IMG/VR virus record: IMGVR_UViG_3300041999_000014
Location: 1-39,063 of that record
DNA length: 39,063 nt
Reading direction: 5' to 3' (one strand)
Source: a virus
Under the pieces are notes generated by a model that saw only the letters and a program-made list of their open reading frames with translations, was not told where the DNA came from and searched no databases. Positions 1-5,543 of this stretch are shown here, one piece after another. The translations under genes were made by a program, and so were the position numbers. The number at the start of each line of letters is the position of its first letter. The first letter of the stretch is position 1.

Positions 1-178
1 CGAACTCAGCGGTCTTGGCCTCCTCCGCTTCCTTGAGAGCCTCCGCAGCCTTGAGCGCTCCCTTGGCCGCAAGATATGCGGTGGTCAGGGTGCCTGTGAC
101 ACCGATCGCGGTGAGAATCGCCGGTGAATTTTCCGCGGCGACCTGTCCCGCGCGCTTGAACAGCACGCTGAGATCCAT
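1..178 (-). CDS. Small membrane protein, C-terminus cut by window edge
   Basis: This open frame starts with ATG at 178, preceded by a good ribosome site (AGGAGTT about 6 bases upstream), and runs off the left edge, so only the first 59 residues are visible. The N-terminus (MDLSVLFKRAG) is followed by a hydrophobic segment around residues 18-38 (SPAILTAIGVTGTLTTAYLA), then an Ala/Lys/Glu-rich helix. Small phage proteins of this shape (amphipathic start, one membrane span, charged helix) are common in actinophages. I assign no function. It is the last member visible of the small-gene array. Confidence 0.75.
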   Translation of the reverse strand, partial: MDLSVLFKRAGQVAAENSPAILTAIGVTGTLTTAYLAAKGALKAAEALKEAEEAKTAEF

Positions 179-236
179 GTTGAACTCCTGTCTTGTCGCC
201 GGACCGGCGATTCGTGAATGAACTAGGCTTGTTCGG

Positions 237-413
237 TTACTGCCAGATGGACCCGCAGTTTCCGCAACTGTACGGGCCGCCGCCTCCGCCGCTGACGTTG
301 CTGGACCCGCAGCCCGGACAGGTCACGGAGCACTTCGCCGCGTCGTTGACGTCCATCACCTGACGGACCGCCATGATGAGCCGCTGCCGGAAGCTGTACT
401 TCTTGCGCATCAT
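237..413 (-). CDS. Small zinc-ribbon protein
   Basis: A 58-residue frame starts at the ATG pair at 413/410 and ends with TAA at 237. It has a basic N-terminus (MMRKKYSFRQR) and two CxxC knuckles, CPGC at residues 32-35 and CGNC at 50-53, separated by a Gly-rich linker. This is the pattern of a zinc ribbon that could bind nucleic acid or protein. The ribosome site is weak, and the gene follows the lipoprotein gene by about 10 bases, so translational coupling is likely. Function unknown. Confidence 0.7.
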   Translation of the reverse strand: MMRKKYSFRQRLIMAVRQVMDVNDAAKCSVTCPGCGSSNVSGGGGGPYSCGNCGSIWQ

Positions 414-423
414 CTCGATGTAC

Positions 424-978
424 CTACTTCTTGGTCTTGGTGGCGTTCTTCGGAGTGTCCGGAACCTTGGCGGGCGGAGTCGTCTTCTTCGATTTCTTGA
501 CTCCGTCGTAGTCCCAGTCGTCGGTCATCGGCGTACCGTCGTCCGGGTTCTCGTACTCCCGCTTAGCGAGTCTGACCGTGGTGGTCGTCCCCAGTATGGT
601 GAACTTGTAGCTGATCTCACCGTCCTTGTACGTGAACGACTTGGTCTTGCTCTGAGAACCGAAGAGCGACTTCTCCATCGCGTCCGGATCCCCCTTGGAC
701 ACGGTCGTGAAACCCTTGACCGTACCCTTGTCCGTGTCGAACGTACCGAGCCAGTAGATCCCGCTCTGGTCCCGCGTATCCATGTTGACCTGGATCGAAC
801 CGGGACTGATCGAGGCCTTCATGACGACGCCGGTCTCTTCGGTGTTGGTCTGATGCCACTCACCGATCAGGCTGACCGGATCCTTACTGACTCCCGCGGA
901 GTTGTCGTGCGAACCCCCGCAGGCTGCCAGTACGGATATGGATGAGACGGCCGCCAGTACTGCCAGTGTCTTACGCAC
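424..978 (-). CDS. Predicted phage lipoprotein
   Basis: The 184-residue product begins with a lipoprotein signal peptide: basic n-region (MRKT), hydrophobic core, and lipobox VLAAC with the modified cysteine at residue 20. The mature part is a globular polar domain followed by a Lys/Pro/Thr-rich tail (residues about 150-184) of low complexity. It should be exported and anchored on the outer face of the host membrane. Phage lipoproteins expressed in the host often act in superinfection exclusion; that role is an inference from location and type only. It sits downstream of a 31-aa membrane peptide gene in the same transcription unit. Confidence 0.8.
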   Translation of the reverse strand: MRKTLAVLAAVSSISVLAACGGSHDNSAGVSKDPVSLIGEWHQTNTEETGVVMKASISPGSIQVNMDTRDQSGIYWLGTFDTDKGTVKGFTTVSKGDPDAMEKSLFGSQSKTKSFTYKDGEISYKFTILGTTTTVRLAKREYENPDDGTPMTDDWDYDGVKKSKKTTPPAKVPDTPKNATKTKK

Positions 979-993
979 GATTCTCCTTGGTTT

Positions 994-1089
994 CTACTTC
1001 TTGCGCTTGGACGAGCTCATGGTGAAGCCGCCGCTTGCCGCCACTGCGAATATGACGATGGCGATCCCCAGTGCCTTGACGAACTTCAT
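994..1089 (-). CDS. 31-aa membrane peptide
   Basis: ATG at 1089 follows an AAGGAG ribosome site at a proper distance, and the frame ends with TAG at 994. The peptide is a short Lys-containing start, one hydrophobic span (residues 6-20, ALGIAIVIFAVAA) and a basic C-terminus (SSSKRKK). It could be a small single-pass membrane peptide. It lies just after the hairpin at 1118-1144, so it would be transcribed by read-through of that hairpin. Function unknown. Confidence 0.6.
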   Translation of the reverse strand: MKFVKALGIAIVIFAVAASGGFTMSSSKRKK

Positions 1090-1117
1090 GGTTGTACTCC
1101 TTCCTCGGACAAACCAA

Positions 1118-1144
1118 AAACCCAAACCCCTTGTGGGGTTCAGG
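1118..1144 (-). terminator. Repeated hairpin T1
   Basis: On the minus strand this reads GAACCCC, a short loop, AAGGGGTTT and then GGGTTT. It is the first of eight near-identical copies in the array and lies just after the stop of the 72-aa gene. The tail is only moderately T-rich, so termination may be partial. Confidence 0.65.
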
Positions 1145-1167
1145 TCATGATGTCCAGTGGGTGGGTA

Positions 1168-1386
1168 TCAGTCTTCGGAAGTGGTCTCGTCCTTGTCCAT
1201 CCTGCCGGTGAGAATGATCGCGGCCATGGTCGCGGTGAAGGTTCCGGCGACGACCAATCCCCACTTCGCGAGAGCGCGCTTGCCAGCGGCTTCTTCGTTG
1301 TGGATCAGTTCGTCAACGGTCTTGTTGGCGGTCTTGGCCTCAACCTTCTGCATGGCAGTGGTGAGGATGGAGAGCTTGTTCTTCAT
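1168..1386 (-). CDS. 72-aa single-span membrane protein
   Basis: I place the start at ATG 1386 (MKNKLSILTTAMQ). An upstream extension of the frame would only translate the repeated promoter element. The product has a charged helix at residues 1-45, a membrane span at about 47-64 (WGLVVAGTFTATMAAIIL) and an acidic tail (DKDETTSED). The leader lacks a strong Shine-Dalgarno but carries an ATTGGA box shared with other units. The gene is flanked by promoter P1 and hairpin T1. Function unknown. Confidence 0.75.
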   Translation of the reverse strand: MKNKLSILTTAMQKVEAKTANKTVDELIHNEEAAGKRALAKWGLVVAGTFTATMAAIILTGRMDKDETTSED

Positions 1387-1403
1387 GGTGATAGGTCCAA
1401 TTG

Positions 1404-1440
1404 GTAGGGGTCTCATTATAGGGTGTGTAATTCCTGCGAG
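1404..1440 (-). promoter_or_regulatory. Repeated promoter-like element P1
   Basis: Reading the minus strand: CTCGCA, then TTACAC, then CCTATAAT, then GAGACCCCTAC. One of nine strongly conserved copies, 18 bases before the start codon of the next gene. Confidence 0.7.
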
Positions 1441-1466
1441 ACCCTTCCCGAATATGACCACCGTCG

Positions 1467-1598
1467 TTACGCGGCGGGGTTGTCTTCCTCGACGTCGAAC
1501 GGGTCGGACGCGATCCCATCCCGGATCCGGGCGATGACCCAGAGGATGAACACGACGAGAGAGATGGAGAAGATGGTCTTGGTGGTCTTGCTGGCCAT
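1467..1598 (-). CDS. 43-aa single-span membrane peptide
   Basis: ATG at 1598 has a GAAGGGAA ribosome site; the frame ends with TAA at 1467. A short basic start (MASKTTK) precedes a clear membrane span (residues 8-23, TIFSISLVVFILWVIA), then a charged tail ending in acidic residues. The predicted orientation is one span with a small cytoplasmic or external tail. It lies between the 96-aa gene and promoter P1. Function unknown. Confidence 0.65.
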   Translation of the reverse strand: MASKTTKTIFSISLVVFILWVIARIRDGIASDPFDVEEDNPAA

Positions 1599-1644
1599 GT
1601 GGGGATTCCCTTCAGGAATATGGCTGTGGTTGTTGGACCGTGTA

Positions 1645-1935
1645 CTACTGCTGCTTCTGGAACTCGGCTCGCTTGGTCTTCTCGCGTTCCATCATGGTCC
1701 GGTAGGCCAGGTCGATCACCTTGGAGGCGATGAAGAACGTCGTGAGGAGACCGATGGGCGAATTCCAGATCGAGCCCGTGCGGGGGGCCGACGTGTACCG
1801 GATATACGGTCGCGGACACTCCTCGTCTTTGTCCGGCTCGGCGTCAGAACCCTCGTTGAGGGGAGACTCGATGATTGAGTCTTCCGACGGAACATCCTGA
1901 GTTTCGGTGTCTTCTTCGGGCTTTTCGTCAGTCAC
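1645..1935 (-). CDS. 96-aa acidic membrane-associated protein
   Basis: GTG at 1935 follows a strong GAAAGGGAAG ribosome site. The first 45 residues are highly acidic and probably disordered. A hydrophobic stretch at about 58-75 (SPIGLLTTFFIASKVIDLA) could cross or lie on the membrane, and the C-terminus is basic (REKTKRAEFQKQQ). The gene follows hairpin T2 with no promoter of its own, so it depends on read-through. Function unknown. Confidence 0.7.
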   Translation of the reverse strand: MTDEKPEEDTETQDVPSEDSIIESPLNEGSDAEPDKDEECPRPYIRYTSAPRTGSIWNSPIGLLTTFFIASKVIDLAYRTMMEREKTKRAEFQKQQ

Positions 1936-1959
1936 GACTTCCCTTTCGTGAATATGGCG

Positions 1960-1987
1960 AAACCCAAACCCCTTGTAGGGGTTCAGG
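1960..1987 (-). terminator. Repeated hairpin T2
   Basis: Second copy of the hairpin (GAACCCCTAC / AAGGGGTTT on the minus strand), directly after the stop of the 63-aa gene and before the ribosome site of the next gene. Confidence 0.65.
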
Positions 1988-1995
1988 CGTTGAGA

Positions 1996-2187
1996 TCAGT
2001 CTTCTTCGGTAACGGTGTAGTACTCGTCGTACAGGCCCTTCTCCTTGAGGAACTGGTCGTGCTGCTTCAGGCCGTACCTCTGGATGGCCACGGCGGTCGT
2101 TGCGACGACGGCGATGGTTCCGAGGATCTTGGTCTTGTTGGCAGCGACCTTGTTCTTCACGGAGACGAGCTTCTGCTTGGCGTTCAT
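1996..2187 (-). CDS. 63-aa single-span membrane protein
   Basis: The start is ATG at 2187 (MNAKQKLVSV); any longer frame would translate promoter P2. A basic N-terminal helix of about 20 residues is followed by one span (residues 21-36, ILGTIAVVATTAVAIQ) and a polar, acidic C-terminus (YYTVTEED). The layout matches the 72-aa and 98-aa array proteins. Leader contains the ATTGGA box. Function unknown. Confidence 0.75.
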   Translation of the reverse strand: MNAKQKLVSVKNKVAANKTKILGTIAVVATTAVAIQRYGLKQHDQFLKEKGLYDEYYTVTEED

Positions 2188-2201
2188 AACACGTCCAATC
2201 G

Positions 2202-2238
2202 GTAGGGGTCTCATTATAGGACGTGTAATTCCTGCGAG
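2202..2238 (-). promoter_or_regulatory. Repeated promoter-like element P2
   Basis: Minus strand: CTCGCA, TTACAC, CCTATAAT, GAGACCCCTAC. Differs from P1 at two positions. Drives the 63-aa gene. Confidence 0.7.
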
Positions 2239-2240
2239 TT

Positions 2241-2468
2241 CTACTTGCGACGAGCGGTCGACTTTCTCGGAGCCTTCGGCTTGACGTGCTGGTCCTCACG
2301 CAGACCTGGGGCCTTGTAACCACCGTCCTCGTCCTTCTCCCACTTCCCGAGCAGACTGACCCTGCGCTGAGTCAGCATGTAATCGAGATCGAACTCGTTG
2401 TGGGTTATCGGAATATGGACGTAGACGAGAGGATAGTCCTCATCGGGCTGGGTGATCTTGATCTGCAT
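2241..2468 (-). CDS. 75-aa hypothetical protein
   Basis: ATG at 2468 lies ten bases below the stop of the gene before it. The product is soluble: an N-terminal beta-type segment (MQIKITQPDEDYPLVYVHIPI) followed by a basic tail rich in Lys, Arg and Pro. The basic tail could bind nucleic acid. The C-terminus abuts promoter P2. I do not recognise the family. Confidence 0.65.
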   Translation of the reverse strand: MQIKITQPDEDYPLVYVHIPITHNEFDLDYMLTQRRVSLLGKWEKDEDGGYKAPGLREDQHVKPKAPRKSTARRK

Positions 2469-2477
2469 GGCGGTACC

Positions 2478-2690
2478 TTACTTCTTCTGAGCGCGGAGCT
2501 TGGCGTGCTTGGCGTAGGCGCGACGACCCTGGACCGCGCTGATGGAGTCGATGAACTTACCGGCACCGGCGAGAGCACCGCCGATCACTCCGATGACCAG
2601 AACCGGGTTCTCGTTCCAGGCCTCTTTCAGCTTGTTCAGGGCCTTGTTCTTGTGGCTCGGGTGAGGGCAAGTGCAGTAGTGATCACTCAC
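2478..2690 (-). CDS. 70-aa membrane protein with N-terminal Cys/His motif
   Basis: I prefer GTG at 2690, which overlaps the TGA of the upstream gene (GTGA) and has AAGGA at the right distance; an ATG at 2705 is also open. The N-terminus has HYCTCPHPSH, a possible metal-binding cluster. It is followed by one hydrophobic span (NPVLVIGVIGGALAGAG) and a basic C-terminal helix. Function unknown. Confidence 0.65.
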   Translation of the reverse strand: MSDHYCTCPHPSHKNKALNKLKEAWNENPVLVIGVIGGALAGAGKFIDSISAVQGRRAYAKHAKLRAQKK

Positions 2691-2920
2691 GGCATGTCCT
2701 TCCATCTGATGCGGTCGAGGTGTTCGGGATAGAGAATATCGAACTGCCTGATGTTCTTCACCAGACTTCGGACGGCGAACCCCGTAGCGACCTTGAGACC
2801 AGCGATGACGATGAGGTTGACGACGATCTTGGCGCCAAGTTTCGGAGGCGGCGGGGGCTCTTCCGGTTCCTCTTCGGGGATGAGCGTGATCAGCTCGGGC
2901 TCTTCCAGCAAGACACTCAC
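2687..2920 (-). CDS. 77-aa membrane-associated protein with poly-Pro linker
   Basis: The frame opens at GTG 2920, but the GAGG ribosome site sits almost on it, so TTG at 2911 may be the real start. An acidic N-terminus (EEEPEEPPPPP) leads to a hydrophobic segment (GAKIVVNLIVIAGLKVATGFAV) and a charged C-terminus. It follows hairpin T3 and is coupled to the next gene by a GTGA overlap. Function unknown. Confidence 0.65.
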   Translation of the reverse strand: MSVLLEEPELITLIPEEEPEEPPPPPKLGAKIVVNLIVIAGLKVATGFAVRSLVKNIRQFDILYPEHLDRIRWKDMP

Positions 2921-2938
2921 CTCATAGAGAATACGGCG

Positions 2939-2965
2939 AAACCCAAACCCCTTGCGGGGTTCGGG
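2939..2965 (-). terminator. Repeated hairpin T3
   Basis: Third copy of the CCCC/GGGG hairpin, after the stop of the 74-aa gene; loop variant with GC in place of TA. Confidence 0.65.
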
Positions 2966-2975
2966 TAGTTGAGGT

Positions 2976-3200
2976 TCAGTCCTTGGTGGGGTCCTGGAAC
3001 AGTTCGGCTTCCAGCTTGGCGTTACGTCGGGCCTTGAAGTCCTGGAACTTGTTCACGGCCAGGCCGACCACCATGAACCCCGCGATAACACCGGCAGAGA
3101 CTGCGGTGCTGATAGCGAAGGTCTTGGTGATCTCCTTGCCGAAGTTGGTTTCAGGGGTCTCGGAGGTCTCGACGTTGGCGGTCTCGAAGTTCTCGTCCAT
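2976..3200 (-). CDS. 74-aa single-span membrane protein
   Basis: ATG at 3200 follows the ATTGGAAACC leader box downstream of P3. The N-terminal 25 residues are acidic (MDENFETANVETSETPETN). One membrane span covers about residues 29-50 (FAISTAVSAGVIAGFMVVGLAV), followed by a basic stretch (FKARRNAKLEAELF). Function unknown. Confidence 0.75.
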   Translation of the reverse strand: MDENFETANVETSETPETNFGKEITKTFAISTAVSAGVIAGFMVVGLAVNKFQDFKARRNAKLEAELFQDPTKD

Positions 3201-3219
3201 GACAGGGTTTCCAATCTAG

Positions 3220-3256
3220 GTAGGGGTCTCATTATAGGACCTGTAAAACGTGCGAG
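3220..3256 (-). promoter_or_regulatory. Repeated promoter-like element P3
   Basis: Minus strand: CTCGCA, TTTACA, CCTATAAT, GAGACCCCTAC. Precedes the 74-aa gene by 19 bases. Confidence 0.7.
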
Positions 3257-3258
3257 TT

Positions 3259-3414
3259 CTACGTCCTTCTGTCGTACACGGCTTCGTAGATCCTGACCAA
3301 GATGACAGTCGCAAGGATGATGAACACAGTCCACAGTTCGAAGACGAGATAGAGAGCGGCTCCAAAGGTTACAGAAGCGAGCATCAACCACATAATAGAG
3401 ATTCGATCGAGCAT
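3259..3414 (-). CDS. 51-aa two-span membrane peptide
   Basis: ATG at 3414 has a strong GGAGGAAAAGT ribosome site and the frame ends with TAG at 3259. Almost the whole peptide is hydrophobic, with spans near residues 7-23 (IMWLMLASVTFGAALYL) and 25-41 (FELWTVFIILATVILV), then a short charged end. It follows hairpin T4 and ends three bases before promoter P3. A small holin- or antiholin-like role is possible, but nothing specific supports it. Confidence 0.65.
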   Translation of the reverse strand: MLDRISIMWLMLASVTFGAALYLVFELWTVFIILATVILVRIYEAVYDRRT

Positions 3415-3440
3415 ACTTTTCCTCCAGGGGAAATATGGCG

Positions 3441-3466
3441 AAACCCAAACCCCTTGCGGGGTCGGG
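3441..3466 (-). terminator. Repeated hairpin T4
   Basis: Fourth copy of the hairpin, between the TTG/GTG-started gene and the 51-aa peptide gene. Confidence 0.65.
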
Positions 3467-3474
3467 TTGTGGAA

Positions 3475-3735
3475 CTACTCGTTGTTGTCGGCGCTCTTGG
3501 TCTTCTTGACAGCGATCTTGCTAAGGGTATCGATGACTTTGACGGCGGCGTAGGCACTAACCGCGGTGAGGGCAACATACTTCGCTACTTCTTTGCTCTT
3601 CTCAGAAATGAGTTGAACAGTTTCGGGGCGAAGGATCTTGTCCTCTCCGGAATTGGTGTTTTCGTTGTCGTCAGTCTTACCGATACGAATGCGGAGTTCG
3701 CGCTGCTTACGGGATCCAAACACGGCGGTTTCCAA
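3475..3735 (-). CDS. Small membrane-associated protein (about 82-86 aa)
   Basis: The frame can open at TTG 3735, but this TTG is part of the conserved ATTGGAAACC leader box. A GTG at 3723, spaced like the ATG of the sister gene at 3200, is at least as likely and gives 82 residues. The N-terminus is basic and charged. A hydrophobic helix lies near residues 50-70 (VAKYVALTAVSAYAAVKVI), and the C-terminus is Lys-rich. Function unknown. Confidence 0.7.
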   Translation of the reverse strand: METAVFGSRKQRELRIRIGKTDDNENTNSGEDKILRPETVQLISEKSKEVAKYVALTAVSAYAAVKVIDTLSKIAVKKTKSADNNE

Positions 3736-3738
3736 TCA

Positions 3739-3775
3739 GTAGGGGTTTCATTATAGGCCGTGTAGAATATGCGAG
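3739..3775 (-). promoter_or_regulatory. Repeated promoter-like element P4
   Basis: Minus strand: CTCGCA, TCTACAC, CCTATAAT, GAAACCCCTAC (A for G in the downstream block). It directly abuts hairpin T5. Confidence 0.7.
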
Positions 3776-3801
3776 AAACCCAAACCCCTTGCGGGGTCGG
3801 G
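3776..3801 (-). terminator. Repeated hairpin T5
   Basis: Fifth copy, placed back to back with promoter P4, so one unit ends exactly where the next begins. Confidence 0.65.
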
Positions 3802-3810
3802 CGTTGATGG

Positions 3811-4059
3811 CTACAGTCCGTACTGCTCCATGAGCTTGACGTACTGCTCCGAGAGTTCGTTCTGCCTCTCCCGGTCGTTCTCGTCGGTGTTCCGGAACTC
3901 TTCCATGATCTTCTCGCTCTCGGTGAGGAAGGTCTCCGAGCGCTTCATGCGCTTGGTGATCTTCATCCTGAGGACGAGAATGGATCCGATGTTCATTCCA
4001 GTGGTGACGAGCACGCCCAGGACGAAGAAGAGGAACTTGGTCCAGTCGTTCTTGGTCAT
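3811..4059 (-). CDS. 82-aa N-terminally anchored membrane protein
   Basis: ATG at 4059 (MTKNDWTKFLFF) follows the CGAAAGG ribosome site in the leader. The N-terminal span (residues 8-29, KFLFFVLGVLVTTGMNIGSILV) is followed by a long charged, probably coiled-coil helix (residues 32-82, with RMKRSETFLTESEKIMEEF). The likely arrangement is a membrane anchor with a helical domain on one side, shaped like a small spanin or membrane adaptor. Function unknown. Confidence 0.75.
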   Translation of the reverse strand: MTKNDWTKFLFFVLGVLVTTGMNIGSILVLRMKITKRMKRSETFLTESEKIMEEFRNTDENDRERQNELSEQYVKLMEQYGL

Positions 4060-4072
4060 GATGCTGCCTTTC

Positions 4073-4108
4073 GTAGGGGTCTCATAATAGGGTGTGTAAA
4101 ACATGCGA
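4073..4108 (-). promoter_or_regulatory. Repeated promoter-like element P5
   Basis: Minus strand: GTCGCA, TTTACAC, CCTATTAT, GAGACCCCTAC. The core is TATTAT here and in P6 rather than TATAAT. Confidence 0.7.
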
Positions 4109-4118
4109 CCCCTATGCG

Positions 4119-4145
4119 AAACCCAAACCCCTTGAGGGGTCTGGG
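4119..4145 (-). terminator. Repeated hairpin T6
   Basis: Sixth copy of the hairpin, after the 33-aa gene. Confidence 0.65.
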
Positions 4146-4153
4146 TGTTGTTC

Positions 4154-4255
4154 CTACTTCTCGATCTCCTTGGTGAAGACGGCGTCGTGCAGGTCCATCA
4201 GGTCATCGCGGTTGACGATGGCGTTACGGACGGCACGAATGATTCGCTTCAGCAT
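4154..4255 (-). CDS. 33-aa basic peptide
   Basis: ATG at 4255 follows GAAAGGA in the leader of P6; TAG at 4154 ends the frame. The peptide is one amphipathic helix: basic N-terminal half (MLKRIIRAVRNAIVNR) and acidic C-terminal half. Its own promoter-like element and hairpin make a 150-bp transcription unit, which argues it is a real gene despite its size. Function unknown. Confidence 0.6.
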   Translation of the reverse strand: MLKRIIRAVRNAIVNRDDLMDLHDAVFTKEIEK

Positions 4256-4268
4256 GGAAGGTCCTTTC

Positions 4269-4305
4269 GTAGGGGTCTCATAATAGGGTGTGTAAAACAT
4301 GCGAA
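4269..4305 (-). promoter_or_regulatory. Repeated promoter-like element P6
   Basis: Minus strand: TTCGCA, TTTACAC, CCTATTAT, GAGACCCCTAC. Precedes the 33-aa gene. Confidence 0.7.
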
Positions 4306-4319
4306 CCCGTACAAAAGGA

Positions 4320-4346
4320 AAACCCAAACCCCATGTGGGGTTCAGG
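4320..4346 (-). terminator. Repeated hairpin T7
   Basis: Seventh copy of the hairpin (loop ACATG), after the 98-aa gene. Confidence 0.65.
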
Positions 4347-4354
4347 CTTTGAGG

Positions 4355-4651
4355 TCAGCTTTCGGGCTGGGTCTCCTTGGGTACGACGCTGATAGCGTAG
4401 AAGGTACCCTGATCGAGTTCCTGGATCACGATGTCGTCGCGTCCCAGCAGCGTCTCCTTCTCCTCTCCGGTGACCTCACGGAAGGGCTCGGGCTCAACGA
4501 AGTTGTCGGCGGCCTTCTGGGAGGCGTTCTTGACGGCGTTGATGGTGAGCACCACGGAGGCGGCGGCAGCGGTGAAGGCGATAGCGGCGGGGGCAACGGC
4601 CTTGATCTTCTGCTTGATCTGGGCGAGCTTCTGCTTCTTCTGGTCATCCAT
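4355..4651 (-). CDS. 98-aa single-span membrane protein
   Basis: Start at ATG 4651 (MDDQKKQKLAQ). A TTG at 4663 is part of the leader box and I do not use it. The N-terminal 20 residues form a basic helix; a span covers about residues 22-42 (APAAIAFTAAAASVVLTINAV). The soluble C-terminal part (residues 45-98) contains DDIVIQELDQGTFYAISVV. Function unknown. Confidence 0.75.
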   Translation of the reverse strand: MDDQKKQKLAQIKQKIKAVAPAAIAFTAAAASVVLTINAVKNASQKAADNFVEPEPFREVTGEEKETLLGRDDIVIQELDQGTFYAISVVPKETQPES

Positions 4652-4669
4652 GGTGGATTCCAATCGATA

Positions 4670-4706
4670 GTAGGGGTCTCATTATAGGGCGTGTAAAATA
4701 TGCGAA
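4670..4706 (-). promoter_or_regulatory. Repeated promoter-like element P7
   Basis: Minus strand: TTCGCA, TTTACAC, CCTATAAT, GAGACCCCTAC; precedes the 98-aa gene. Confidence 0.7.
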
Positions 4707-4710
4707 CCCG

Positions 4711-4738
4711 AAACCCAAACCCCTTGTAGGGGTTCAGG
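4711..4738 (-). terminator. Repeated hairpin T8
   Basis: Eighth copy of the hairpin, after the 101-aa gene and four bases from promoter P7. Confidence 0.65.
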
Positions 4739-4746
4739 CGTTGAGA

Positions 4747-5052
4747 TCAGTCTTCTTCAGGGTGCTCATGCTTCTGAATCGTGAGGCAGAAGTCCTCGAA
4801 GGGATTGGTCAGGTGTCCCACGTGTCCTTCGTTCAACATCTTGCTGTAGGTCTCGGGGAGATGGATTTCACGGTCTCGTGCCTTGTCGTGCTCCAACCAT
4901 TCGTTGATGTCAGCGGCATGCTGAGTCTTCAAGCGGTGGTTCACAACGGCGAGAACGATTGTCGATCCGATGGAGGCGGTGGTGATGATGACGGCAGGCG
5001 CGTTGTCCTTGACCTTCTTCTTAACTTCGGCGATCTTCTTCTTCAGGTCCAT
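4747..5052 (-). CDS. 101-aa single-span membrane protein
   Basis: ATG at 5052 (MDLKKKIAEVKKKVK) follows GAAAGGA. A basic helix is followed by a span at about residues 17-36 (NAPAVIITTASIGSTIVLAV) and a polar C-terminal domain rich in His, Glu and Asp. The layout is the same as the 63-, 72- and 98-aa array proteins, suggesting a family expanded by duplication and then strongly diverged. Function unknown. Confidence 0.75.
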   Translation of the reverse strand: MDLKKKIAEVKKKVKDNAPAVIITTASIGSTIVLAVVNHRLKTQHAADINEWLEHDKARDREIHLPETYSKMLNEGHVGHLTNPFEDFCLTIQKHEHPEED

Positions 5053-5064
5053 GCTGGTCCTTTC

Positions 5065-5100
5065 GTAGGGGTCTCATTATAGGGCGTGTAAAATATGCGA
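5065..5100 (-). promoter_or_regulatory. Repeated promoter-like element P8
   Basis: Minus strand: GTCGCA, TTTACAC, CCTATAAT, GAGACCCCTAC; precedes the 101-aa gene. Confidence 0.7.
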
Positions 5101-5111
5101 CCTCTACAGGC

Positions 5112-5161
5112 AAAAAAACAGAGGGCGTGTAAACCTTGTTAGGGTCTACACGCCTTCTGTT
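5112..5161 (-). terminator. Strong Rho-independent terminator
   Basis: Arms 5147-5161 and 5117-5131 form a 15-bp stem with one mismatch on the minus strand, followed by a run of seven T at 5112-5118. It follows the 97-aa gene. The second arm contains TTTACACGCCC, the same word found upstream of TATAAT in the promoter-like repeats. Confidence 0.85.
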
Positions 5162-5184
5162 CGTACCTTTTGGTGGAGCGAGCG

Positions 5185-5478
5185 TTACTTGATGTTCTTC
5201 AAGACGAAGCTGGCAGCCCTCGAACCGAACACGTGCGCGTGCTCGTACGAGATGATGATGAGGATCCCGGCGAGGTTCGTCGCGGCGGCGACCATCGTGT
5301 CCTTGCTCACGCGCTTGTCGGAATCGACTTCCTTGAGCTTGTAGAGCTGGACGAGACGGTCGGCGTACGTGACGTACTCCGGGTCGGTGACCTTCATCTC
5401 ACTCATCTCGTCGAGGATGCGGGCGATCTCTTCTTCGAGCTGGGTCGGCTTGGTCTTGGGGAACTTCAGAGTGAACAC
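5185..5478 (-). CDS. 97-aa protein with C-terminal hydrophobic segment
   Basis: GTG at 5478 follows GAAGGAACC at the right distance; the longer frame would translate promoter P9, so I reject it. The N-terminal 60 residues are charged and helical (TQLEEEIARILDEMSEMKV). A hydrophobic segment at about 65-80 (AAATNLAGILIIISYEHA) may insert in the membrane. It is the array gene nearest the lysis genes. Function unknown. Confidence 0.7.
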   Translation of the reverse strand: MFTLKFPKTKPTQLEEEIARILDEMSEMKVTDPEYVTYADRLVQLYKLKEVDSDKRVSKDTMVAAATNLAGILIIISYEHAHVFGSRAASFVLKNIK

Positions 5479-5492
5479 AGCGGTTCCTTCCG

Positions 5493-5529
5493 GTAGGGGT
5501 CTCACTATAGGCCTTGTAAAATGTGCGAC
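5493..5529 (-). promoter_or_regulatory. Repeated promoter-like element P9
   Basis: Minus strand: GTCGCA, TTTACA, CCTATAGT, GAGACCCCTAC. The most divergent of the nine array copies, placed between the late genes and the array. Confidence 0.65.
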
Positions 5530-5543
5530 CCCTGTTGCTGTTG

